This document shows, in pieces, positions 5,574-13,304 of a DNA stretch of 14,157 nt (position 1 is the first letter of the stretch; each line of letters begins with the position of its first letter). The notes below the pieces were generated by a model that worked only from the letters and a program-made list of their open reading frames with translations, ran no database searches and was not told the DNA's origin. The translations under genes were made by a program, and so were the position numbers. This DNA is from Oscillospiraceae bacterium (GTDB lineage Bacteria; Bacillota; Clostridia; Oscillospirales; UBA644): positions 1-14,157 of the forward strand of contig SVMP01000040.1 in the NCBI GenBank assembly GCA_015067385.1, written 5' to 3'.

Positions 5574-6113
5574 TTATAATTCATTCAGTTTCTGTTCGAA
5601 TTTTTCGCGTTCCATTCGAATTTTCTTATCAAACGAAAAATCCATTGTAAGACCATCGTTTTCAGCTATAATACCGCCAAGCATAATACGGAGATCTTGT
5701 TTGACCTCTACACCGGATACAATTTTTTTCATAACCTCAAGGTCGGTTCTTGTAACGTAAAGTCTTGTAAGACCGCCGAGTTTTTCATTAGCTTTTGTAG
5801 CGCATTTAGCAAGATAATCAATATATGCTTCCGATTTTCTGAAATTAAGAAGCTGTTTTTTTACAACAGCAAATACTGTTTCTATATAATGTTCTTTTTC
5901 TGCATATACTTCTTTTTTACTTTCTATTTTGTGCATAGAAAGTTCACGGGACATTTCACTCTTAATATCGAAAACGCCCTGCTGAATCATGTTATATGCT
6001 TCCGAAAGAAGCTGATCTTCTAAATTATTTACATTTTTTTCGGGTTCTTGAGAAACAGGCTGCTGTGTTACATTGTTTTCAACGCTATTGAAAGTTCCGT
6101 CGTTATGAGTCAT
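5574..6113 (-). CDS. V-type ATPase subunit E-like protein (peripheral stalk), outside a V-ATPase operon
   Basis: This 179-aa protein starts with a polar, Asn/Gln-rich tail (1-32). A long charged helix follows (about 33-95, LLSEAYNMIQQGVFDIKSEM onward), then a globular C-terminal part. That part reads YIDYLAKCATKANEKLGG, then LYVTRTDLEVMKKI, and ends in LGGIIAENDGLTMDFSFD and KKIRMEREKFEQKL. The final Gly-Gly, strand, short turn, strand, Phe-Asp and Arg/Glu helix are the signature of V/A-type ATPase subunit E, the C-terminal half of the EG stalk. FliH-type proteins share the general plan but not this ending as well. A G-like coiled-coil gene precedes it by 39 bases and guaB follows by 41; no catalytic or rotor subunits are present. 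The Shine-Dalgarno site is weak. E-like homology is likely; its role in a working ATPase is unproven. Confidence 0.65.
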   Translation of the reverse strand: MTHNDGTFNSVENNVTQQPVSQEPEKNVNNLEDQLLSEAYNMIQQGVFDIKSEMSRELSMHKIESKKEVYAEKEHYIETVFAVVKKQLLNFRKSEAYIDYLAKCATKANEKLGGLTRLYVTRTDLEVMKKIVSGVEVKQDLRIMLGGIIAENDGLTMDFSFDKKIRMEREKFEQKLNEL

Positions 6114-6152
6114 TATCTACACTCTTTTCCGAAATATATTTTCTGTTAAAAA

Positions 6153-6467
6153 TCAATCAGCTGAAATGATGCTTTTGAAAATTTCATCGATCCACTGAAT
6201 ACCGTTACTGTCATAAGCAACTTTAATACGGCGAAGCTTTTCTGTTCTCTGCTCGTCAATTTCACGCATCATAGTTTCAAGATGCTCCTGCTCATTTTCA
6301 CGATATATGTCTATTCTTCTCTGAGCTCGCTCAATATATTCACGGCGAATCTGTTCGATTTCAGCCGTTGAAGCTACACCGAAACGCAGCTGATTGTTTT
6401 GCGCGTTTACAAAAATTTCTCTTGCATGATCTTGAGAAGTAACGAAAGAATCTTTATTTTTTTCCAC
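6153..6467 (-). CDS. Small coiled-coil protein, possibly V-ATPase subunit G/H-like
   Basis: This 104-aa protein begins at GTG; GGAGG (6478-6482) lies 10 bases upstream and no better ATG fits. After a polar start it is nearly one continuous charged helix (about 34-88). That helix is rich in Arg and Glu with heptad-like hydrophobics (AEIEQIRREYIERAQRRIDI and onward) and ends in a short segment WIDEIFKSIIS. This architecture (long coiled coil plus a small amphipathic end) and its position directly before the E-like gene fit the G/H partner of the V/A-ATPase peripheral stalk. Coiled-coil sequence alone is poor evidence of homology, so the assignment leans on the neighbour. It is the first gene of a three-gene unit with the E-like gene and guaB. 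A 12-bp palindrome GGTATATATACC lies between the ribosome site and the start. Confidence 0.6.
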   Translation of the reverse strand: MEKNKDSFVTSQDHAREIFVNAQNNQLRFGVASTAEIEQIRREYIERAQRRIDIYRENEQEHLETMMREIDEQRTEKLRRIKVAYDSNGIQWIDEIFKSIISAD

Positions 6468-6528
6468 GGTATATATACCTCCGAACTAACAAAAAACTGT
6501 CGAGAGTCATTAGATTATACTTAGATAT

Positions 6529-6557
6529 ATAATACAACAAGTCTTCATTTTTTTCAA
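6529..6557 (-). promoter_or_regulatory. Probable sigma-A promoter of the G-like/E-like/guaB unit
   Basis: On the minus strand, TTGAAA (6557-6552) and TATTAT (6534-6529) are 17 bases apart. A second -10 candidate, a perfect TATAAT (6519-6514), lies just downstream but has only a poor -35 (TTGTTG at about 15 bases). Either would give a leader of about 40-55 bases before the GTG at 6467. Confidence 0.55.
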
Positions 6558-6663
6558 GTGGTATACGGGTTTTTTCGTTTTTTTTTCAAAATTCAATATT
6601 AATTTTTATACTCTTGATTTGATTAAACAAAATAATGTTGAATATATATTTTATCATTGTTTC

Positions 6664-6702
6664 ATATAAAAAATCAGCTCCGAAAGTTCTTTCGGAGCTG
6701 AT
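6664..6702 (-). terminator. Terminator of the large GH2-like lipoprotein gene
   Basis: The inverted repeat ATCAGCTCCGAAAG (6673-6686) with CTTTCGGAGCTGAT (6689-6702) is perfect over 14 bp around TT; a real loop would open a few of the inner pairs. On the minus strand it runs into TTTTTATATG. It lies 22 bases after the stop codon. Between it and the promoter of the next minus-strand gene (6558-6663) there is only AT-rich sequence. Confidence 0.9.
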
Positions 6703-6724
6703 AATATTTTTATGGTTTCAGATA

Positions 6725-9700
6725 TTATTCCTCTTCAACGGGTACATAGTACCAGTCAGCACCTGCTTCAACGATGATCTTCTGATCTTCGTCGGTGTTA
6801 AGGTGCCATTTCTGAGTTGCAAGACCCTTATATTCAGAAGCGATAAGATAGCTTGATTCATAATATTTATCATCTTCTGTTCTGATATAGTTACTTGCAA
6901 GATATTCATCATCATACATTACACGTTCAACTGCAATACCGAGCGCATAGTCGTTGGATTTGTTGATGATAGAGAACAAACCGTTTTCTTCAGTAACATT
7001 CCAAAGCTGATTTGCAGAGTTGGTAACTTTTTCTTCAGAAAGAACATCACCGTTAAGGGTAAGAGCAAGACCTGTTTCTTTGTTGGTAATGGTGTAGTAG
7101 TTACCTTCAACATTAGTAAAGGTCCAGTGCTGAGTGTCACCGGGGAGAAGTTCCCACTGGGTGATGTATTTATCAGAATAAGCCCATGCAGGATCGATAG
7201 TATCCTTGGAATAAGGTTCAGCAGAAAGATCCGCACCGGAATTCCACTTGATTGCAGGACTGTAGTTTCTGATTCTATCGTTCTGGATCTGACCGAGAAC
7301 TGTACCGAAGGACATTTCATCGATTACAGAGAGATAATAGCCGGAACCGATATTCTTAATTCTAACAATACCGTTTGCTTCATCAACGTATTCGATTTCC
7401 CAAGCAGTGTTAAGATCAGTTTCTTTAGGCTGTTTAAGGAAAGCAACACGAGCACCCATTGTGTTAGAAAGGGGCTGGAATGACCAGTTAACACCTACAG
7501 AGAAGATGTTGGAGTTGTTACCGCTGTGAACAAGGTTGGTCCAGTAATGTTCATCAACTTCATAGTTGTAATCAACAAGACCTGCATCAACACTGAGTTC
7601 CTGTCTAGCATTAAGATAGAGCTGAGAAAGGTACTTGTTGTGTTCGATACTCTTAAGTCTGAAAGAGTTACCTTGACCACTGTCGTTATCTTTTTCGTAG
7701 TACCAAAGCTGATTACCACCACCGATACCTTCGATTACTTCAAGACCGGAGGTAAGGTAAGACTTGGTAGATGTGGAAGAAAGAATAGAGTAAGAACCAC
7801 CGCTTACGATTGAATGATCTTTAACGCTGGGACCTTCAACAGGATTGCTTGTTACAGCAACAGCAGCGGGATCAGCTTTTTCATCAAGAGGAATGATGCG
7901 ATAAGAGAATTCGATATTTTCGCCGGGAATAATGATAGAAGGATCTACATAATTCCCTGCATCAGTAAGGTTACCTGCGCTTGCACCTCTCTGTTTAGAG
8001 ATGATACGGAGAGAAGTGTTGCTACCGTTTGCAACAGCATTGAATGCGAAGTTGGAGCTGTCGCTGGTAACGAGGATCTGCATACCGCTTTCAGAATCCT
8101 GGAGAGCGACCCATCTTGTTTCGGACTTATCGCCAACAATATTCTTAAGGTAGTAAGAATTATTGTTATATGCAGGAACAGTTTCTTCGTAAACACCGAC
8201 TTTGGTGTCTGCGAGTTTGTCGGGATAGCTTGCACCGGGACCTCTACCGAACCAAGTAAGTTCAGAGAAGGTTTCGGGAAGATCCATAATTGTAGAAATA
8301 TTAAGAGGAATACCGGAGTAGATAGAAGGATCGTAAGCATAGCTTACAACGATTTCGCCATCACCGAAAATATCATAATACATGGTGATGTTAGCGTTCA
8401 TAGAATCGCTGTTATAAAGTGCATAATCGTTAGAAACGCCTTCGAGTTCTACAACGAGCTGATAGTGATTATCTGCGATCTTATTGATTTCAATATAATC
8501 ACGGAGATACTGGTTGGAGGATACTCTGGAAGCGGGGTTAGACTTGGAAACTTCAGAATGAGAGTCGCCGCCTGTAGCATTTCTGGTGATATTGAATCTG
8601 GGAGCATTCTTGTAGAGGAGCTGATCGTTGTAGTAAACAGAAGAAATACGACCGTTTTCAGCATTTACTTCAACAGATACGAGGTCATTTTCGATAAGGA
8701 TATAAGGAGTATATTCATCATATTCTTCTTCATATTCCTCTTCGTAATCTTCGTCGAGTTCAGGTTCAACGTCAGGATAATTGAACATATAATCGCCGTT
8801 TTCATCCTTAAGCTGATTACCCTCTTCGTCAAGAATGGGAGTGGGAGTTCTTGCAGGGTCAACTTCGAACGGAATTTCAGTTCCGAAGTATGCTGCGTCG
8901 TAAACCCATTTGAGCTGATAACCTGCGGGAACATCGCCGAGGTCGATCTTCTGAGTGAATGTTATAGTGAGAGCGTAGTTACCGCCATCAACTGCTTTCT
9001 GAGGAGTATTGTAGTCGATGTGGAGTTTAACACCCTTAGTATAAGCAGGAACGTTAAGATCTACAGTACCTTCGGAAATAACAACAGGACGAGGATTCTT
9101 CCAATAGTTGTTAACTTCGGTAAGAGTATAGGTACAATCATAGATTTCATTAAGAGTTTTTTCTGCGTTGTTAGTTACATAGAAGTCACCGGCAAGGATG
9201 TCAAGAATAGTAGCATCAACAGAGGGTTTCTGTACAATGGTAATATTAAGAGCATCGCCTGCATCGGATTTAACAGCACCGGTCTTAGGCATGGTATCAA
9301 AACCGGTAATATCGTACTGCTCAAAGAATACGTTATCGGAAACAGCGTTGGTCCAATCTTCAGAAGATTTGGATACAACATAAAGATTGAGGAAATACTC
9401 TGTATCTTTCTTCATAGAACCGTAAGATACGGAGAATTCTTTGCTTTCACCGGGGTTAAGGGTGATACCGGAAACAGAACCGTTGGATACTACTTCAGTA
9501 CCTGCAACGATTTCATATTTAATTTCATAGTTGTCTTCGAAATTAATGAAAGAGTTTCTGTTTTCAGCAATAAATTTACCTGCTGCAATATCAACTTCGG
9601 TAATTTTGATGGGAGAATAAGCATTCTTTACTTCATAAGCATCGGACTGGATAGATCTGTCAGCGTTTATAACACCGGTAAGACCTGCAGTACCGTCAGA

Positions 9701-11656
9701 AACACTTTCGCCCCAGTTGCCAGGAGTTGTAAGAGCATAAAGTTCGGGATAATCCTTGTAAGGAGTTTCGCTGAGGACAAAGCTTGCATTGATAGGATCG
9801 GAGGGCCAGTAAAGCGCTCTGTCTACCCAATAGTTGAAGAAGCCGCCGAGGATCTTATCATTATTGTCGATATATTCAACATAAGATTTAATATCGCCGG
9901 AACCTTCAAGCATACCCATTGTGTAAGACTGAAGGAGAACGGGTTTCTTTACAGCACCATCATTGAGAACTTCTTCGATCTTGGAGAAATCCCAGTCGAT
10001 AGCAACAACGATATCACTGTAAGAAGAATCACCGTCATAAAGGATCATACGGTCATCTTCGCCCTGGAGGAAGTCACGGAGGTTCTTAAAGTTAGAACCG
10101 GAGCCACTTTCGTTACCAAGAGCCCACATGATAACGCTGGGGTTATTCTTATCTCTTTCGATAACGTTAACAAGACGGTCTACAAGAGAACTCTGCCAAA
10201 TGGACTGATTACCGGGAATGGTGGATTCACCGGAGTTAGAATAAGGAGTAGACTGAAGGTTCATATCGGAAACGATATAGAGACCGTATTTGTTACAAAG
10301 AGAAATAAAATCATTGGAGAACGGGATACCGGGAGAACGAACGGCATTGATATTCATAGCCTTCATTCTGAGAACGTCCTGTTCTTTTACTTCATAAGGA
10401 ACAGCGTTACCGGTTTCAGCGCTGAATTCATTATAAACAACACCGTAAAGAGTTATAGGCTGACCGTTTACAGTAAAGGTCTGATTACCGTCATCGTCGA
10501 ATTCGAAACCGGTAGTAATATAACCATACTGGGTGCTTACAATGTCAACAACTTCACCTTCTGCATTTTTAAGGGTAAATACAGCAGTGTAAAGATTGGG
10601 AGTTTCAGCAGTCCATTTTTCAGGAGCGGAAACAGGGAGACGACCGCCGCAGTTGGAAACAAAAGAGTTACCTACTTTGTTTACACCGAACTGAATTTCG
10701 GAACCGAGCTGACGGTTGGAAACATAAACATTACCTTCGTCATCGTAAATAGCGATATCGAGAGTATAGCCTGTGGGAGCTGCGTTAAAAGTAGCAATTT
10801 CAACTTCGATCTGCATGAGAGCATTTTCGAACTCATCATCAAGACCGGAATCAATAGCTACGTCTCTGATATAAACTTCGGGAGTAGAATAGAGATAAAC
10901 ATCTCCGAAGATACCGCCGAGTTTTACAGAGTCATGAGCTTCAAGCCAAGAAGAATAACAATACTTATATGCTTTTACAGCAATAGTATTTTCGCCTTCT
11001 TCAAGATACTGTGTGATCCAGAAGCTCTTGTTTGTGAAAGCATCTTCACCGTAACCTACCATGTAACCGTTAACATATACATAGCAAGCAGAAGAAACGC
11101 CTTCAAAGGTAATAAATACATCACGACCGTCCCAATTTTCAGGAATTGTTACGGTTGTTCTGTACAAACCGATCTCATTGTTCGTTTCGGGAACATTGTT
11201 CGGTTTAAGGGAAGTTCCCCAAGCATACTTGGAATCAGTATAAATAGGAGAACCGTAACCGGAGAGTTCCCAGTTGGAAGGAACTTCAATAGTGTCCCAG
11301 TAAAGGATCTGGGTGTCACTGGAAGTAAGAACTTCTTCATTGGGATCGGGATAAACGAATTCGGGTTTCATAAAATCAGCGGGAACATACGCATCGTTGT
11401 TTGTAAAGGTAAAATCCCAAGTACCGTTAAGGGAGAGATAATACGGAGACGATTTGATGTCCGCTTTTGCTGCGCTGTCAGCATCGGCATAAGGAATAAG
11501 AGTGGTGCTGGGATTGAGTTTGTTTCTAGACACCGTATCATTTTTCCACTCGCCGTTTTCAGTAAAGATCGTTACACTCTTACCGCAAGCAACAACAAGC
11601 GAAAGGAGAAGAACGATCGATACGCACTGAAGCAAACGCTTAAGTGATTTCTTCAT
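6725..11656 (-). CDS. Very large GH2/LacZ-like lipoprotein with C-terminal ricin-type beta-trefoils; catalytic residues appear lost
   Basis: This 1643-aa protein has a lipoprotein signal (basic start, hydrophobic stretch, lipobox LVVAC with C24), so it should be tethered outside the membrane. It then follows the LacZ domain order: NPSTTLIPY and a sugar-binding/jelly-roll domain (about 65-260), an immunoglobulin-like domain (about 262-385), a TIM barrel (about 395-640), further beta domains, an acidic DEDYEEEYEEEYDEY linker (968-982), and a beta-galactosidase small-chain-like domain (about 985-1260; WFGRGPGASYPDKLADTKVG). Two beta-trefoil regions follow (about 1285-1620) with QxW motifs at Q1316, Q1509, Q1550 and Q1615. 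The acid/base Glu survives (E516, GNESG), but the nucleophile position of LacZ E537 is S577, and metal and sugar ligands are changed. It may bind rather than cleave carbohydrate. GGAGG lies 7 bases before the ATG. The gene is monocistronic. Confidence 0.85.
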   Translation of the reverse strand: MKKSLKRLLQCVSIVLLLSLVVACGKSVTIFTENGEWKNDTVSRNKLNPSTTLIPYADADSAAKADIKSSPYYLSLNGTWDFTFTNNDAYVPADFMKPEFVYPDPNEEVLTSSDTQILYWDTIEVPSNWELSGYGSPIYTDSKYAWGTSLKPNNVPETNNEIGLYRTTVTIPENWDGRDVFITFEGVSSACYVYVNGYMVGYGEDAFTNKSFWITQYLEEGENTIAVKAYKYCYSSWLEAHDSVKLGGIFGDVYLYSTPEVYIRDVAIDSGLDDEFENALMQIEVEIATFNAAPTGYTLDIAIYDDEGNVYVSNRQLGSEIQFGVNKVGNSFVSNCGGRLPVSAPEKWTAETPNLYTAVFTLKNAEGEVVDIVSTQYGYITTGFEFDDDGNQTFTVNGQPITLYGVVYNEFSAETGNAVPYEVKEQDVLRMKAMNINAVRSPGIPFSNDFISLCNKYGLYIVSDMNLQSTPYSNSGESTIPGNQSIWQSSLVDRLVNVIERDKNNPSVIMWALGNESGSGSNFKNLRDFLQGEDDRMILYDGDSSYSDIVVAIDWDFSKIEEVLNDGAVKKPVLLQSYTMGMLEGSGDIKSYVEYIDNNDKILGGFFNYWVDRALYWPSDPINASFVLSETPYKDYPELYALTTPGNWGESVSDGTAGLTGVINADRSIQSDAYEVKNAYSPIKITEVDIAAGKFIAENRNSFINFEDNYEIKYEIVAGTEVVSNGSVSGITLNPGESKEFSVSYGSMKKDTEYFLNLYVVSKSSEDWTNAVSDNVFFEQYDITGFDTMPKTGAVKSDAGDALNITIVQKPSVDATILDILAGDFYVTNNAEKTLNEIYDCTYTLTEVNNYWKNPRPVVISEGTVDLNVPAYTKGVKLHIDYNTPQKAVDGGNYALTITFTQKIDLGDVPAGYQLKWVYDAAYFGTEIPFEVDPARTPTPILDEEGNQLKDENGDYMFNYPDVEPELDEDYEEEYEEEYDEYTPYILIENDLVSVEVNAENGRISSVYYNDQLLYKNAPRFNITRNATGGDSHSEVSKSNPASRVSSNQYLRDYIEINKIADNHYQLVVELEGVSNDYALYNSDSMNANITMYYDIFGDGEIVVSYAYDPSIYSGIPLNISTIMDLPETFSELTWFGRGPGASYPDKLADTKVGVYEETVPAYNNNSYYLKNIVGDKSETRWVALQDSESGMQILVTSDSSNFAFNAVANGSNTSLRIISKQRGASAGNLTDAGNYVDPSIIIPGENIEFSYRIIPLDEKADPAAVAVTSNPVEGPSVKDHSIVSGGSYSILSSTSTKSYLTSGLEVIEGIGGGNQLWYYEKDNDSGQGNSFRLKSIEHNKYLSQLYLNARQELSVDAGLVDYNYEVDEHYWTNLVHSGNNSNIFSVGVNWSFQPLSNTMGARVAFLKQPKETDLNTAWEIEYVDEANGIVRIKNIGSGYYLSVIDEMSFGTVLGQIQNDRIRNYSPAIKWNSGADLSAEPYSKDTIDPAWAYSDKYITQWELLPGDTQHWTFTNVEGNYYTITNKETGLALTLNGDVLSEEKVTNSANQLWNVTEENGLFSIINKSNDYALGIAVERVMYDDEYLASNYIRTEDDKYYESSYLIASEYKGLATQKWHLNTDEDQKIIVEAGADWYYVPVEEE

Positions 11657-11660
11657 TTTT

Positions 11661-11679
11661 TAACCTCCAAATTAGGTTA
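11661..11679 (-). promoter_or_regulatory. Possible ribosome-site-sequestering hairpin in the lipoprotein leader
   Basis: In the transcript, UAACCU (11679-11674) can pair over 6 bp with AGGUUA (11666-11661) across a 7-base loop. The 3' arm includes the AGG of the Shine-Dalgarno GGAGG (11668-11664). The stem is short and AU-rich, so any effect on translation would be modest and temperature- or protein-dependent. Confidence 0.3.
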
Positions 11680-11696
11680 TTTATTTTACGGCTTTA

Positions 11697-11725
11697 ATTA
11701 TACCAAATATTTTCTTGGATTGCAA
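11697..11725 (-). promoter_or_regulatory. Extended -10 promoter of the GH2-like lipoprotein gene
   Basis: On the minus strand, TTGCAA (11725-11720) and TATAAT (11702-11697) are 17 bases apart, and TGG directly precedes the -10 box, giving the extended TGN motif. The start codon follows 40 bases later. It lies back to back with the proS promoter, with 54 bp between the two -35 boxes. Confidence 0.75.
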
Positions 11726-11779
11726 CAAAAATTTTATTCAAAATTACGACAAGTTTACAAACATTTTTTGTTACAGTTG

Positions 11780-11808
11780 TTGACAATTCGATTTTTCTGG
11801 TGTATAAT
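11780..11808 (+). promoter_or_regulatory. Consensus sigma-A promoter of proS
   Basis: TTGACA (11780-11785) and TATAAT (11803-11808) are 17 bases apart, an exact match. The leader to the ATG at 11853 is about 38 bases and contains no T-box element, so this synthetase gene is apparently not controlled by uncharged tRNA at this site. Confidence 0.88.
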
Positions 11809-11852
11809 ACTACAAAACAAACAAATTATAAATTTTAAAAGGATATGAAAAA

Positions 11853-13286
11853 ATGGCAGAAAAACTCGTCAAAGAAATCACTTCTATGGATGAAGATTTT
11901 GCTAAATGGTATACAGATATTGTAACCAAAGCAAATCTCATCGATTATTCCTCTGTTAAAGGTTGCATAATTCTTCAGCCTTACAGTTACGCAATTTGGG
12001 AAAACATCCAGAAAACTCTTGATGGAATGTTCAAAGAAACAGGACATACTAACGTATATATGCCTATGTTTATCCCCGAAAGCCTTCTTCAGAAAGAAAA
12101 GGACCACGTTGAAGGTTTTGCTCCTGAAGTTGCATGGGTAACAATGGGCGGTAACGAACCTCTTGCAGAAAAGCTTTGCGTCAGACCCACATCCGAAACT
12201 CTTTTCTGTGAATATTACGCTCACACGATCCAGTCTCACAGAGACCTTCCGAAGCTTTGCAACCAGTGGTGCTCCGTTGTACGTTGGGAAAAAACAACAC
12301 GTCCGTTCCTCCGTTCCAGAGAATTTCTCTGGCAGGAAGGTCATACGGCACACGCAACAGCTGAAGAAGCTATTGCCGAAACAGAACGTATGCTCGATGT
12401 TTACGCTGACTTCTGCGAAAACTACCTCGCTATGCCTGTTGTAAAAGGTCGTAAAACAGAAAGCGATAAATTTGCCGGTGCCGAAGCTACTTACGCCATC
12501 GAAGCTCTTATGCATGACGGTGTTTGCTTGCAGGCAGGCACATCTCACTATTTCGGTGATGGATTTGCAAAAGCCTTCGGAATCCAGTACGCAGATAAGA
12601 ATAACAAGCTTCAGTACGTATTCCAGACTTCATGGGGTGTAACAACACGTCTCATCGGTGCTATTATAATGGTACACGGCGATAACAGCGGACTTGTTCT
12701 CCCCCCGAGAATTGCTCCCACACAGGCAGTTATTATTCCTGTTGCAATGCATAAACCCGGTGTTCTCGACAAAGCCAACGAAATTTACGAAGAGCTTAAG
12801 AAAGCAGGCATCAGAGTTAAACTTGATGACAGCGATAACTCTCCCGGATGGAAATACTCAGAATATGAGATGAAGGGTGTTCCCGTCAGAATCGAGATAG
12901 GTCCCAGAGATATGGAAAACGGTGTTGTAGTTGTTGCACGCAGAGATAACGGAGAAAAACAGACACTTCCCATAGAAAACCTTTCCGAAAGCATCGCAGC
13001 ACTTCTCGAAGATGTACAAAAGGGACTTTTTGAAAAGGCAAAAGCTCGCAGAGATGAAATGACTTACGCTGTTCATAATACTGATGAACTCAAAGAGATC
13101 ACAGAATCAAAGAACGGCTTCATTAAAATGATGTGGTGCGGCGACGAAGCTTGTGAAAAAGCAGTCAAAGACACATACGGCGTAGGTTCCAGATGTATTC
13201 CCTTCGAACAGGAAAATATCGGTGATGTATGTCCTATATGCGGACGTCCGGCAAAACACATGGTAATGTGGGGCAAGGCATATTAA
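11853..13286 (+). CDS. proS: Prolyl-tRNA synthetase, short archaeal/eukaryote-like type
   Basis: This 477-aa class II synthetase charges tRNA-Pro with proline. Motif 1 lies around VYMPMFIPESLL (68-79), the substrate loop RPTSET at 111-116, motif 2 is RWEKTTRPFLRSREFLWQEG (144-163), and motif 3 falls within WGVTTRLIGA to GLVLPPRIAP (261-289). The anticodon-binding domain follows (about 290-400). The C-terminal zinc domain has C429, C434, C448, C460 and C463 as candidate ligands, and the protein ends in WGKAY, as is usual for this type. The editing (INS) domain of the long bacterial ProRS, which inserts about 180 residues between motifs 2 and 3, is absent. Cys- or Ala-tRNA-Pro editing would therefore need a free-standing protein. 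AAAAGGA lies 9 bases before the ATG. An ATG at 11845 is out of frame. Confidence 0.98.
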   Translation: MAEKLVKEITSMDEDFAKWYTDIVTKANLIDYSSVKGCIILQPYSYAIWENIQKTLDGMFKETGHTNVYMPMFIPESLLQKEKDHVEGFAPEVAWVTMGGNEPLAEKLCVRPTSETLFCEYYAHTIQSHRDLPKLCNQWCSVVRWEKTTRPFLRSREFLWQEGHTAHATAEEAIAETERMLDVYADFCENYLAMPVVKGRKTESDKFAGAEATYAIEALMHDGVCLQAGTSHYFGDGFAKAFGIQYADKNNKLQYVFQTSWGVTTRLIGAIIMVHGDNSGLVLPPRIAPTQAVIIPVAMHKPGVLDKANEIYEELKKAGIRVKLDDSDNSPGWKYSEYEMKGVPVRIEIGPRDMENGVVVVARRDNGEKQTLPIENLSESIAALLEDVQKGLFEKAKARRDEMTYAVHNTDELKEITESKNGFIKMMWCGDEACEKAVKDTYGVGSRCIPFEQENIGDVCPICGRPAKHMVMWGKAY

Positions 13287-13304
13287 TAACGGAGAATATA
13301 ACTT

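Noticed and set aside
5560..5600. Possible internal promoter before guaB (TATAAT overlapping the stop of the E-like gene).
   Set aside because: No acceptable -35 box at 16-18 bases; only TTCGAA is present.
6468..6479. Perfect 12-bp palindrome GGTATATATACC between ribosome site and GTG start.
   Set aside because: Low-complexity TA core; as RNA it gives only a 4-bp stem, and nothing else supports an operator there. Noted in the gene entry only.
7814..11647. A 1277-codon open frame on the plus strand opposite the large lipoprotein gene.
   Set aside because: It is codon-aligned with the sense gene and explained by missing TTA, CTA and TCA codons there. Its translation is low-complexity (rich in Ile, Val, Phe, Asn), has no domain motif, and the sense strand encodes a clear LacZ-like protein with promoter, ribosome site and terminator.
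11809..11852. T-box riboswitch before proS.
   Set aside because: The leader is only about 40 bases, with no specifier loop, T-box sequence or terminator hairpin.
11835..12548. A 237-codon minus-strand frame opposite proS.
   Set aside because: Shadow of proS for the same codon-bias reason; the sense protein is certain.
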